Source: Aequorivita aquimaris
GTDB taxonomy: Bacteria > Bacteroidota > Bacteroidia > Flavobacteriales > Flavobacteriaceae
Reading direction: 5' to 3'
Assembly (NCBI RefSeq): GCF_001573155.1
Contig: NZ_JRWG01000004.1
Coordinates: forward strand, 62,001 to 126,000
Length of the DNA stretch: 64,000 nucleotides
Part shown: positions 26,375 through 34,639 of the stretch, piece after piece
Layout of the letters: each line of letters begins with the position of its first letter
Position numbering within the stretch: the stretch's first letter is position 1
The notes under the pieces: generated by a model
Databases searched by the model: none
Told to the model about the DNA's origin: nothing
Seen by the model: the letters and a program-made list of their open reading frames with translations, nothing else
Position numbers and translations under genes: made by a program

Positions 26375-26382
26375 CAAATTTA
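26375..26382 (-). promoter_or_regulatory. Putative -7 element of adk
   Basis: The minus strand reads TAAATTTG, an exact match to the Bacteroidetes -7 consensus TAnnTTTG, 33 bp upstream of the adk ATG. A clear TTG at -33 is not seen, so the call is moderate. Confidence 0.5.
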
Positions 26383-26411
26383 CGAAATTATAATTGGGGA
26401 AACGTTACTTT

Positions 26412-26486
26412 GGGATTTGTTAATTCGGGATTCGTTAATTCGGGATTCGTTGATTTGGGATTCGTTGATTTGGGAATTGTTAATTT
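26412..26486. repeat. Five-unit 15-bp tandem array
   Basis: Units are GGGATTTGTTAATTC, GGGATTCGTTAATTC, GGGATTCGTTGATTT (twice) and GGGAATTGTTAATTT, contiguous and in register. A GGAATTTGG tract continues to about 26565. Related units occur at 1598-1640. The frames through the array are open because 15 is a multiple of three, but they show no sign of coding. Confidence 0.92.
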
Positions 26487-26563
26487 GGTGATTTGGGATC
26501 TGCCTGGCAGAGGCACGAAAGGCGGGTTTGGAATTTGGAATTTGGGATTTGGAATTTGGGATT

Positions 26564-26878
26564 TCAAACAACAACCCCCACCGCCTTATAAAGAAAATTT
26601 ACCAAGGCATTCCAAAGTTTTTCCAAGGTCACCATCAAAATTCCCTTTAGGGTGTTTACGAAATTGAGTGCCATGGCCTCCAGCCCATCGAGGAAAAATT
26701 CCCGAAGGTCTTCGTCAATATCACCGCTGGCCACTCCCTTTTGGATAATTACCGTTTGTTTGGCGATGGCCTCCACCTGTCGCTCACTAAACCCGCGCAC
26801 GGTGGAAATGTCCTTTTCCAAAATGCCCGAGGCAATATCCTTTATCTCATTGATTATATTAGTAACATTATCCGCCAT
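26564..26878 (-). CDS. Small amphipathic/membrane-associated protein of unknown function
   Basis: 104 residues, not recognised as a named family. The first 60 residues are helical and charged (FSERQVEAIAKQ, SGDIDEDLREFFLDGLEAM). The last 40 are hydrophobic and helical (FVNTLKGILMVTLEKLWNALVNFLYKAVGVVV), suggesting a membrane-inserting C-terminus. The gene begins 4 bp after the stop of a lipoprotein gene, so the two are an operon. Its stop codon touches the repeat tract. A pore-like or membrane-tethering role could be imagined, but nothing proves one. Confidence 0.65.
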   Translation of the reverse strand: MADNVTNIINEIKDIASGILEKDISTVRGFSERQVEAIAKQTVIIQKGVASGDIDEDLREFFLDGLEAMALNFVNTLKGILMVTLEKLWNALVNFLYKAVGVVV

Positions 26879-26882
26879 AGCT

Positions 26883-27380
26883 TTATCTTTTTAAGAAACT
26901 TTCATACGTTATTGCTTGATCCAAAAAAATTTCAACCTGACCTTTAAAAGCCTGTAATGCCAAGGGTTTTATACCGTTTTCCCGATCGGTCTGTTTCATT
27001 TTTTTGAAGGTTTCGGCAATCTTTTCAAAAGCAAAGGCACTGGGATATTCTCCCGAAATGGCGCTACTTCCTTTTGCTTGAAGCAGTTCGTTTATTTTGT
27101 CCAACGCCACATTTTCTGGAATGGGCCGGGCTTTGGCCTGCAATTTCAGCGATTCAAAAGCACCGATTAAAACATTGTACACAGCTTCACGCTGAGCAAA
27201 ACTTTCGCTCTCCGTCCCTCCATCAACCTCAGCGAAAAAGCGCATGGCCAAATCACTGCTTTCGGTTACCTTTTCAACTATGGCTTGATCGTATGCAGGG
27301 GCCAATGTGGCTTCGCAACCCGCAAATAAAGCAATGCTGAAAAATGCTATAAAAGAAAAGTGAAATTTGATAGACTGCAT
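26883..27380 (-). CDS. Lipoprotein of unknown function, partner of the small membrane protein
   Basis: 165 residues. The signal peptide has a lipobox (IALFAGC, Cys22). The mature protein is mostly helical (SSDLAMRFFAEVDGG, AVYNVLIGAFESLKLQAKARPIP) and ends YESFLKR. I do not recognise the family. It is the upstream gene of a two-gene operon with the 104-residue protein (4-bp gap). The helical bundle plus lipid anchor suggests an envelope-facing partner. Confidence 0.7.
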   Translation of the reverse strand: MQSIKFHFSFIAFFSIALFAGCEATLAPAYDQAIVEKVTESSDLAMRFFAEVDGGTESESFAQREAVYNVLIGAFESLKLQAKARPIPENVALDKINELLQAKGSSAISGEYPSAFAFEKIAETFKKMKQTDRENGIKPLALQAFKGQVEIFLDQAITYESFLKR

Positions 27381-27503
27381 AATACTGATTTATTCAATCT
27401 GCACTAAGTTAATGATTTGTAATTAATTACTGTGGCATTTTAGAATTTTCCCACTCTGATCTGAGCAGCGAATAAAATTATGAAGCGTTCCACTATAGAT
27501 AAA

Positions 27504-27653
27504 TTAATTCCTTTTAATAAGCACTACTTTTCGTGAAATCCTGTTGGATTCTGTATGTGCCACCTCACCAATACGAACAATCTCTCCAAAATTTATTTTT
27601 TTAAAACCATAATTCACGCAGGCGATTGCGGTTTCCGAGGCATAGCCAATTTC
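27504..27653 (-). pseudogene. Relic of a GNAT-family acetyltransferase (C-terminal 49 codons)
   Basis: The minus strand reads EIGYASETAIACVNYGFKKI, continues with VRIGEVAHTESNRIS and ends RKVVLIKRN before a TAA at 27506-27504. This is the acetyl-CoA-binding and C-terminal part of a GNAT N-acetyltransferase (GYASE...A...YGF...N..S pattern). It is preceded directly by a TAG and then by the neighbouring gene's stop at 27663, so the first two thirds are gone. There is no start codon and it is presumably dead. Confidence 0.65.
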
Positions 27654-27662
27654 CTAGTATTT

Positions 27663-28307
27663 TTATTGAAGCTTTATAGTCTCGCTCACTTTTTCATAAA
27701 CCTCTCCCGTTGAGAGTTCAACCTTTATCTTTACTTTATAGTTTTCATTCAGCGTTGGCTTTCTATCCACCAATAGCTGAATGGCAGGAACCCGAATATT
27801 CGTGGTATCATTTTCTAAATAGGCCTGTAAATATGCATCTTCCTCAAAATAGATTCCTTTAACTATAATCAAATCGTTTATAGTATCGTTGGCCCTATGG
27901 GCTTCGTCAAAATCATTAAGGGTAATTACAGTAAGATTGGAAAGCTTCTCAAACTTAGAACCGCTCTCGCCATCAAAAATACACGAACAGGCATAAGCAC
28001 TGGGAATAAACGATAAACTCGGCCACCTTGATTGTCTTTGGCTTATAAAGTCAACACTGTAATCAACAGTTAAGCCTGCATAGTCACCATAAGACACAGC
28101 CTCGTTCGGCAGCATAATTCTTAAAGAATTCTCACCTACTTTTTTGTAGTTCTTCAGTTCCATTCCATTTATATCGAAATACTTTCCCGTAATTGGGCCA
28201 CAATTGCAATCATCGCCACCTCCCGGAGTACACATCTGTAGCGGAAGTCCAATCAGCAAGGCAAAAACCAGCACTTTTGTTTTCCAATTCTCTTTAAAAG
28301 TTCTCAT
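27663..28307 (-). CDS. Exported Cys-containing protein of unknown function
   Basis: 214 residues. The hydrophobic N-terminus (VLVFALLIGLPLQMC) is a signal or lipoprotein signal. A Cys-rich start (CTPGGGDDCNCGPITGKYFDI) and an internal pair (AYACSCIFDG) suggest disulphides in the periplasm. The rest is beta-rich, with TINDLIIVKGIYFEE and a C-terminal strand KIKVELSTGEVYEKV. It may belong to an uncharacterised Bacteroidota family (possibly DUF5034, not certain). It is 11 bp downstream of the amidohydrolase gene on the same strand, so co-transcription is likely. Confidence 0.6.
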   Translation of the reverse strand: MRTFKENWKTKVLVFALLIGLPLQMCTPGGGDDCNCGPITGKYFDINGMELKNYKKVGENSLRIMLPNEAVSYGDYAGLTVDYSVDFISQRQSRWPSLSFIPSAYACSCIFDGESGSKFEKLSNLTVITLNDFDEAHRANDTINDLIIVKGIYFEEDAYLQAYLENDTTNIRVPAIQLLVDRKPTLNENYKVKIKVELSTGEVYEKVSETIKLQ

Positions 28308-28318
28308 AATAATATTCT

Positions 28319-30409
28319 TTAATTCTTTTTAACTTCAGGCTTCTCTACAAACGGTTTTATCCCAAACTCAGGATATATTTCACTCGGAAAATAAATTACG
28401 CCTCCCTTGGATACCATTGCAATCTTTTTAATTGCCTTTAAGTCTTTCGTTGGGTCATTTGGAATCAAAAAGAAATCGGCCAGCATTCCCGGTTCAATGG
28501 CGCCCCTATCTTTTTGCCCAAGATATTGGGCCATATCGTAGCTGCCCAATTTCAACAATTCTGCTGGAGTGTAACCCAATTGTTGATATAGCTCCAGTTC
28601 CCTGTGTAAAGTGAAAGCGCCTCCCAGATCGGTTCCTGGCAAAATTAAAATGCCACGTTCCTTCATAAGTTTTAGGGTTTTCACGATTTTATCATAAGCC
28701 CCTCGGTAAGCCTTGTCCTCAGCTTCGTTGGCAATACTTACCATGGCCTCTTTGGCATCGCGTTGTTCGCTGGCGGGCATATTTTCAATATAATCTAAAG
28801 TACCAATCTGCGTTTCCCCGTTGCGCGAAAGCAATAATAACTCGTGAATAGCAAGCGTCGGGTCCATAGCTACTTTATTTTTCACCATTAAATCCAAGGT
28901 TTTCTGCACTGGTGCACTGTTTAAATCCAAACCTGGCAAGCGTTGCAAGGCTGTTAATCGCAATAAGCTACGGGTATCTTCCCCTGGCTCCAGGACCCAG
29001 CCCAACATAATTTGGTTGATGTGGGTCATTTCATCAAAACCAGCCATCAGCATATCGTTTGCATTGGAAAAGGCTGGCACGTGGCCGGTTACGGGCATCT
29101 TCAATTCGTGGGCTTTCTTTACTATGGCAGGCGCCCACGCCCCGGTCATACTATTGTATAATTTGATTCCGTAAAATCCCATATCGGAATAGGTTTGAAC
29201 AGTGGCAAGTGCTTCCGCTTCGCTTTCCACCAGAATTCCATTGTTACTGCTAAACGGGCTTTTCCCTTCAATAAATCCTAAGCGGGTAATGTTTGGCCCA
29301 GCTAAAACGCCTGATTTTATTTTTTGCATCAGGCTATTAAGCACCTCGTTGTTATTTCCCATATCGCGAACCGAGGTAACCCCAGCAACAACATTCAGTA
29401 GCGCGGCGTTTTCGCCCATATGGCCATGCATATCGTAGAGACCAGCTACCAAAGTTCCTCCGGCGCCATCTATTTCCACTTCATTTTCGCCGGCAGTGGC
29501 ATCTGCGGCATCAATGCTCTGTATTTTATCGCCGCTAATTAAAACGGAAGATAAATCGGTAAGCGATAAAGTTTTTGGATCGAATATTTTTACGTTGCGA
29601 ATACGTATATTCTTATCATATCTATGCGCAAAACGCTTTTGTAAATCTTCAAAACGCTGTGCCGAATATTTTTCCGCAAGCAGGCGCATCCTTCTTTCCT
29701 CGTTCTCATAACCAGAGCGGATAATTATAAACTTAGGCGAAATCATGGCGAAAAACTGGTCTTTTCCATCCAGAATAAAATATCTGGGATTAAGGCCAAT
29801 CCCAGATAAAGCATAGGTTTTCAGTTTCAACGGGCCAGCGTCTGAATTTGAATCAATGGTCTCTAGCTCCGTCAGTTTTAACTGTCCCGCCGGTAGGGCT
29901 GACAAGCTTTGGTTTTTTGCCTTTAATAGCAAACGCGCAGCTATAAGCATAGAATACGGACTGCCTGATTGATTTACATAGAACGAAGGCTCCGTTACCG
30001 TGGCGCTGTTGTCTCCAGTAGCATCGGTCCAAGTCGCATTTTGGCCATCCAGTTTAAATTGTTCCTTTACGGCGTTGCCAAAGGTGGTATTGCCTTCAAT
30101 ATCCCATTGCACCGGAAACCCATCGGTATCGAGCACTACGGTTTCCTTAAGCGTTGGGCCACGGCCGTTGTTTTTATAGTCATAATCGGTAAAAACGGTA
30201 TCGCCCAAACGGATAACGTTTAAATGGCCAACATTTGTGCCGCCAATAATTACTGAAAATGATTCTTCCGCTGGCAAATCGGTCTGTTGAGAGGTTTTCT
30301 CGGCTTTTTGCTTACAGGCTTGTGTTGCCAATAGCAGCATTACCGCTAACAGATAGTAATAGTTGATTTTTTGAAGTTTCGATAATTCTTTAACGAATAG
30401 CATAAACAA
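28319..30409 (-). CDS. Amidohydrolase-superfamily lipoprotein
   Basis: 696 residues. A lipobox (LLATQAC, Cys32) anchors it in the envelope. The N-terminal ~270 residues are beta-rich and not catalytic. The metal-dependent hydrolase domain follows, with GLYDMHGHMGENA (His328, His330), VTGHVPAF, DEMTHINQI, LPGTDLGGAF and the composite beta domain at both sides (ISGDKIQSID ... ADFFLIPNDP). Such proteins cleave dipeptides or other amides in the periplasm. The DUF885 gene lies upstream with a 127-bp gap; both look like peptide scavengers. Confidence 0.85.
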   Translation of the reverse strand: MFMLFVKELSKLQKINYYYLLAVMLLLATQACKQKAEKTSQQTDLPAEESFSVIIGGTNVGHLNVIRLGDTVFTDYDYKNNGRGPTLKETVVLDTDGFPVQWDIEGNTTFGNAVKEQFKLDGQNATWTDATGDNSATVTEPSFYVNQSGSPYSMLIAARLLLKAKNQSLSALPAGQLKLTELETIDSNSDAGPLKLKTYALSGIGLNPRYFILDGKDQFFAMISPKFIIIRSGYENEERRMRLLAEKYSAQRFEDLQKRFAHRYDKNIRIRNVKIFDPKTLSLTDLSSVLISGDKIQSIDAADATAGENEVEIDGAGGTLVAGLYDMHGHMGENAALLNVVAGVTSVRDMGNNNEVLNSLMQKIKSGVLAGPNITRLGFIEGKSPFSSNNGILVESEAEALATVQTYSDMGFYGIKLYNSMTGAWAPAIVKKAHELKMPVTGHVPAFSNANDMLMAGFDEMTHINQIMLGWVLEPGEDTRSLLRLTALQRLPGLDLNSAPVQKTLDLMVKNKVAMDPTLAIHELLLLSRNGETQIGTLDYIENMPASEQRDAKEAMVSIANEAEDKAYRGAYDKIVKTLKLMKERGILILPGTDLGGAFTLHRELELYQQLGYTPAELLKLGSYDMAQYLGQKDRGAIEPGMLADFFLIPNDPTKDLKAIKKIAMVSKGGVIYFPSEIYPEFGIKPFVEKPEVKKN

Positions 30410-30536
30410 AGCGTTTTAGGTTGGTGCGTTAATTTTCCGTGATTTATTAGACTTAAAACTACGCTATAGTTTGTTTACTTACAAGATCTTAGAGTCTGAA
30501 ATTATAGAGTGGCCGGAATAGCATTATTAATACAAC

Positions 30537-32375
30537 TTAAATCTCGGTACTTTTAGAAGCAATATACTCATCAACAAAATCTTCCAAAACATTCAAGGGA
30601 ATGGCACCATGTGAAAGTACTACTTCGTGGAATTCACGGATATCAAATTTTTCACCCATAGCGTCCTTTGCCTTTTTACGCAATTCCAGAATCTTAAGCA
30701 TCCCGATTTTATACGCGGTGGCCTGCCCTGGCATTACTATATGCCTTTCAACCATTTTGATGGCGTCCAGCTCGGCATTGGGTGTATTATCGGTGTAATA
30801 TTTAATACCCTCTTCGCGCGTCCATTTTTTATTGTGAATTCCCGTATCAACCACCAATCTACAGGCTCTCCATAATTCCATTGCCAAACGCCCGAAATCT
30901 GAATACGGATCGGCGTAAAAGCCCATCTCTTTTGGAATAAATTCAGAATAGAGTCCCCACCCTTCGGAATAGACCGTGTAACCCCCAAACTTTCTGAACA
31001 TAGGTATTTCTTCCAATTCCTGCTGAATTGCCAATTGCATATGATGGCCCGGAATACCCTCGTGATAGGCCAAAGCTTCCATTTGGTAGGTGGGCATGGA
31101 TTCCATATCGTATAGGTTGGCGTAGTAAATTCCAGGTCTGGAACCGTCTGCAGCGGGACGATTATAAAAAGCCTTTCCAGCTGATTGTTCCCTAAAAGGC
31201 TCCACCGCTTTTACGATAAGGTCTGCTTTTGGTTTCGAAATAAATATTTCGTCCAGTCTGGTTTTCATACTATCTATCAAGTGTACGGCTTCTGCCAAAT
31301 AAGCCTCTTTCCCTTCTTGGTCTGCACTGTAATAAAATTGTGGGTCTGTTTTCATAAACTGAAAAAAGTCCTGCAGACTGCCTTCAAAACCAACGGCTTT
31401 GCGAATGGCGTCCATTTCGCCGTGGATTCTTGCAACTTCACGCAGTCCGATATCGTGGATTTCTTGGGCCGTTAATTCGGTTGTAGTGGTTCTTTGTAAG
31501 GCATTGTTATAAAACGAATCCCCGTCGGGAAATTTCCACGCACCATGGTCAGAATTTACCCTTTCCTTTTGATCTTTCATAAAAGCAATCAAACTATTGT
31601 ATGCAGGTTTTACAGAGGTTAATAAGGCTTCTTTGGCCTCAGCTTCCAAATTGGATTTAGTTTCGGCATCTACCTCTAGCTTGCTTACTTTTTTCATAAA
31701 GTCTTCCAATAAAGTGCTTTGGGTTTCTGATGCATCAAAGGGCTGGCCTATCAATATGTTTTCCGAATCCTGGATCACTTTATCATACACAAACACTGGG
31801 GGCATTACGCCTATGGCTTCCCGTTCCTTTAAATTTTCGACCAGTTGCACAAAGTATGAGTTGAAGGCATTTAATCTGGAGATATAGGCTTCGGCATCCT
31901 TTACATCATCTATGCTGTGCATATTTATCAAAAAGGAAGGCAACCCAGATTGGGCGCCAAACATCTGATTTACGGGATAGTTGTGTAAACGGTATTGATA
32001 ATCGGCTATATCGTTTTCAAGTTTTTGCTTATATAGTTTATAGCTTAACAAGGCCTCTTTTGAGAGTGCCGCAACATTTACAGAATCGGTCATCCATTGC
32101 AGTTGTTCCTTGTCCATTTCCAATTCTTTTGCTTTCGCTTCCGGCGAAATATCATCCAGCTTGCCATAGTCTTTTTTAATTCCCAGTCTGGTTTGAAATT
32201 CTGGTGAAAGATCTACTCGGGCATCAAAGGTTTTTTGGAAGAAATCATTTAATTTTTTGGATTCTGCCGCAACCTCAGCTTCGGTATATGTTTTGTTGGT
32301 TTTTTCAGTTTTGCAGGAAATAACTAAAGTAAGGCTAGCAAGAAGCAGAAATGCTTTTATGGTAAGTGTGCGCAT
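30537..32375 (-). CDS. DUF885 family lipoprotein (zinc peptidase-like)
   Basis: 612 residues. Lipobox LTLVISC (Cys21). The DUF885 domain fills the protein. The putative zinc motif is HEGIPGHH at 438-445, followed by YSEGWGLYSE, where the Glu could be the third ligand, and ERHIVMPGQATAYKIG. Families with this motif act as carboxypeptidases or peptidases of the gluzincin type, but this one is untested. Starts with a well-formed signal and precedes the amidohydrolase on the same strand. Confidence 0.85.
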   Translation of the reverse strand: MRTLTIKAFLLLASLTLVISCKTEKTNKTYTEAEVAAESKKLNDFFQKTFDARVDLSPEFQTRLGIKKDYGKLDDISPEAKAKELEMDKEQLQWMTDSVNVAALSKEALLSYKLYKQKLENDIADYQYRLHNYPVNQMFGAQSGLPSFLINMHSIDDVKDAEAYISRLNAFNSYFVQLVENLKEREAIGVMPPVFVYDKVIQDSENILIGQPFDASETQSTLLEDFMKKVSKLEVDAETKSNLEAEAKEALLTSVKPAYNSLIAFMKDQKERVNSDHGAWKFPDGDSFYNNALQRTTTTELTAQEIHDIGLREVARIHGEMDAIRKAVGFEGSLQDFFQFMKTDPQFYYSADQEGKEAYLAEAVHLIDSMKTRLDEIFISKPKADLIVKAVEPFREQSAGKAFYNRPAADGSRPGIYYANLYDMESMPTYQMEALAYHEGIPGHHMQLAIQQELEEIPMFRKFGGYTVYSEGWGLYSEFIPKEMGFYADPYSDFGRLAMELWRACRLVVDTGIHNKKWTREEGIKYYTDNTPNAELDAIKMVERHIVMPGQATAYKIGMLKILELRKKAKDAMGEKFDIREFHEVVLSHGAIPLNVLEDFVDEYIASKSTEI

Positions 32376-32637
32376 AGTTTTATTTTATATTTCAGACAAT
32401 TTTTAAATATAATATATTTTTAAGAAGCAGGCGCCCAAAGCTCAAAAAACGAAATTGTTGATTTGAAGGCTAGGTAGTATGAGTGTTCTATTCTATCCCG
32501 TGGAGGACACGACCGGGATGCCCGCGCCAGCGGGAGGTTTTTCTCTTTTCGAAGTTCTCTAATAATTTTACCGAAATTAAAGGATAATTTTGCGTTCATT
32601 GAGTATACTATAGTTAGCATTAAAACTCTCTTAATCC
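32376..32637. other. Divergent intergenic region with gene relic and GC-rich hairpin
   Basis: 262 bp between the DUF885 and methyltransferase genes. It holds a GC-rich inverted element (CCCGCGCCAGCGGG at 32521-32534) that abuts the remains of a helix-turn-helix gene at 32528-32599. No consensus promoter was found for either flanking gene. Confidence 0.6.
32528..32599 (-). pseudogene. N-terminal relic of an XRE-type helix-turn-helix regulator
   Basis: The minus strand from the ATG at 32599 reads MNAKLSFNFGKIIRELRKEK then NLPL, the typical opening of flavobacterial XRE regulators (FGxxIRELRKEKNLPLRxVA). After 24 residues the frame runs into a GC-rich inverted repeat and loses all resemblance, although it stays open to 32420. 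The second DNA-binding helix is missing, so the product cannot be a working regulator. Confidence 0.6.
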
Positions 32638-33312
32638 ATGCCCAAAAAACAAAACCATCCCAAAAAACCAAAAACCTCTTGGCCCACAAAGCTCGCAATG
32701 GAACAGATTTATGAAATGAACCTTTGGGGAGGCAACAAGGCAGATTTCTATTCAGGAGAGGGATCGCACCATCCAGAAATAGTAAATCCGTATTTAGACG
32801 CAGTAACCACGTTTTTAAGTTCGTTTAAAAACCCGCTTACAGTATGCGATTTAGGTTGTGGCGATTTTAATGTGGGGAAGGAATTGGTTAAGTACGCTAA
32901 AAAATATATTGCCGTAGATATAGTGCCCAGCCTTATTCTGCGTAATACAGAAAAATTTAAAGCGCCCAATTTAGAATTCCATTGTTTGGATATTGCAGAA
33001 GCTGATTTGCCCATTGCGGATTGCGCGATACTTCGGCAAGTGCTGCAGCATCTATCCAATGCCGAAATACAAAGCATTGTAAACAAACTCACTGCTTTTA
33101 AATATGCAATCCTAACGGAACACATCCCACAAGGGAGTTTTATTCCCAACAAAGACATCATCTCTGGCCAGGGCAACAGACTGAAAATACAAAGTGGCGT
33201 AAACCTATTGGCACCGCCTTTTAATTTTAAGGTTAAGGAAGAAACACAATTATCCACTATTGTTTTAGACGCCAGCAAAGGAATTATCAAAACCACACTT
33301 ATACAACTATAA
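32638..33312 (+). CDS. Class I SAM-dependent methyltransferase
   Basis: 224 residues. The SAM-binding glycine motif is VCDLGCGDFNVGKEL near residue 71, with acidic VDI at the next strand and ILRQVLQHLSN as motif-4-like. A Lys/Pro-rich tail of 15 residues leads. No arsenite-binding Cys triad is visible, so it is not ArsM. The substrate is unknown. Its promoter is not clear in the divergent region upstream. Confidence 0.82.
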   Translation: MPKKQNHPKKPKTSWPTKLAMEQIYEMNLWGGNKADFYSGEGSHHPEIVNPYLDAVTTFLSSFKNPLTVCDLGCGDFNVGKELVKYAKKYIAVDIVPSLILRNTEKFKAPNLEFHCLDIAEADLPIADCAILRQVLQHLSNAEIQSIVNKLTAFKYAILTEHIPQGSFIPNKDIISGQGNRLKIQSGVNLLAPPFNFKVKEETQLSTIVLDASKGIIKTTLIQL

Positions 33313-33325
33313 CCACTCAATCCAG

Positions 33326-33438
33326 CCCTCTTTTGAAGAGCCTGCTCCGAGCTTGACGAGGGAGGGTTAAGGGGATATTTACCCCCCCCTTAAAAAAATT
33401 CCTATCTTTAAATTTTCAATTACAAAATACCAACCAAG
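33326..33438. repeat. C/G-rich repeat and possible promoter before the M23-like gene
   Basis: CCCTCTTTTGAAGAG with GAGGGAGGG downstream (about 33334-33367) resembles the C/G-block repeat at 18741. TATCTTTA at about 33403-33410 is one base off the TAnnTTTG consensus, 29 bp before the start. Confidence 0.4.
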
Positions 33439-34563
33439 ATGTTTCCCAAAAGCCAAAACATATTAATAGCACTATTCATAATCCTCCTCGCCGCCTGCAA
33501 CAAAAACGATCCCCAAAATGACCCATACGACCTGCTGGTAGCCCTCCCCACCCCACCAGTGAAAGTAATAAACACTAGCGGCACTTGGTTAGTATATGAA
33601 ATGCATATAAAAGTCCCCACGCTTCAGAAGGTAAAAATCTTTAACAATGGCAATCTACAATTATCCTATTCCAATTTCATCACCAGGGACGATTTGCATA
33701 TAGCCAGTATCTGGCTGCCCTACCCCGCACAGGCTTGGGAAAAGCAAGAGTTGGTGCATCTATTTCAGTATGAAGATGCCGAAGGCATTGCAAAACAACA
33801 TACCTTCCCACTAAAAATAGAAGAAGAATACCCAGACCCCATTACCATTGCATTTCCTGTACCCCAAGGCATTTGGTTGGCGGAAGCTGCGGCTGGCCCA
33901 ACCTCCTACCACACCCGCGCCATTTTCCCCTATCCGGAACCTGTTTTTGATCCCACCCAGCAAGGATATTTAATAGGAAACAACCCCCAACGCTACGCCA
34001 TTGATTATGCAAAACTGGTAGATGGCCTTCCCTATCAAAACGATGGCAGCCAATTGGAAGATTGGTATTGCTATAATCTACCCATTCTTGCCGCTGAAGG
34101 TGGAAGGGTCATTTTCACGGAAAACAACATCCCAGACAATATGACCCCAGGTGAAATTGACTACCCCATAGACGCTTCAAACGTCACCGGAAATGTAGTT
34201 TATATAGCGCATGAAGATGGCTCCATTGGCACCTATTGCCATATGGTTCCCAATTCCATTTTGGTTGAAGCGGGAGACACGGTAACCAAAGGCCAAGAGC
34301 TGGGCCGTTTGGGAAATTCAGGAAACTCCTTCGCTCCGCATTTGCATATGCATGTGCTCACAAACCCCGAAGGGAAACAAATAACGGAATACGCTGATGG
34401 ACTTTACTTTGAAAGCCTGCCGTACAAATTTTCACAATTTACGAAGTTGGGCGCCCTTCCACCGGGATATATGGACGAACCTCCATTGACACCCTTTGTT
34501 CCCACAATGTCCGAACCCGAAAACAATACCTACCCCTCTGAAAGCGACGTTATAGAATTTTAA
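33439..34563 (+). CDS. M23-like (LytM) lipoprotein with altered zinc site
   Basis: 374 residues. Lipobox LLAAC (Cys20). A beta-rich N-terminal 150 residues precede an M23-type domain: NPQRYAIDYAKL (184-193), GNVVYIAHEDGSIGTYCHM, GQELGRLGNSGNSFAPHLHMHV. The HxH motif (His301, His303) and Asp189 are present, but Arg185 occupies the position of the first zinc His in HxxxD. It is either a variant subfamily or a binding-only domain. Murein endopeptidase activity should not be assumed. Confidence 0.8.
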   Translation: MFPKSQNILIALFIILLAACNKNDPQNDPYDLLVALPTPPVKVINTSGTWLVYEMHIKVPTLQKVKIFNNGNLQLSYSNFITRDDLHIASIWLPYPAQAWEKQELVHLFQYEDAEGIAKQHTFPLKIEEEYPDPITIAFPVPQGIWLAEAAAGPTSYHTRAIFPYPEPVFDPTQQGYLIGNNPQRYAIDYAKLVDGLPYQNDGSQLEDWYCYNLPILAAEGGRVIFTENNIPDNMTPGEIDYPIDASNVTGNVVYIAHEDGSIGTYCHMVPNSILVEAGDTVTKGQELGRLGNSGNSFAPHLHMHVLTNPEGKQITEYADGLYFESLPYKFSQFTKLGALPPGYMDEPPLTPFVPTMSEPENNTYPSESDVIEF

Positions 34564-34639
34564 AATTTTAAGACTAAAAAACTTGTTATTTATTGAATGG
34601 TAAGCGATGGGGCTTAGTTCTTTTCAAGAAAAAATAAAA

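Noticed and set aside
26412-26486. The tandem array as a CRISPR
   Set aside because: Units are contiguous 15-mers with no unique spacers and no cas genes in the window.
26359-26667. An open plus-strand frame encoding pentapeptide-like GFVNS/GFVDL repeats
   Set aside because: It is a by-product of the 15-bp array, whose unit is a multiple of three. There is no plausible function, start context or conservation visible.
32638-33312. The methyltransferase as a candidate ArsM for the arsenosugar-type locus
   Set aside because: It has a generic SAM motif but not the ArsM Cys positions, and it lies 24 kb away from arsS.
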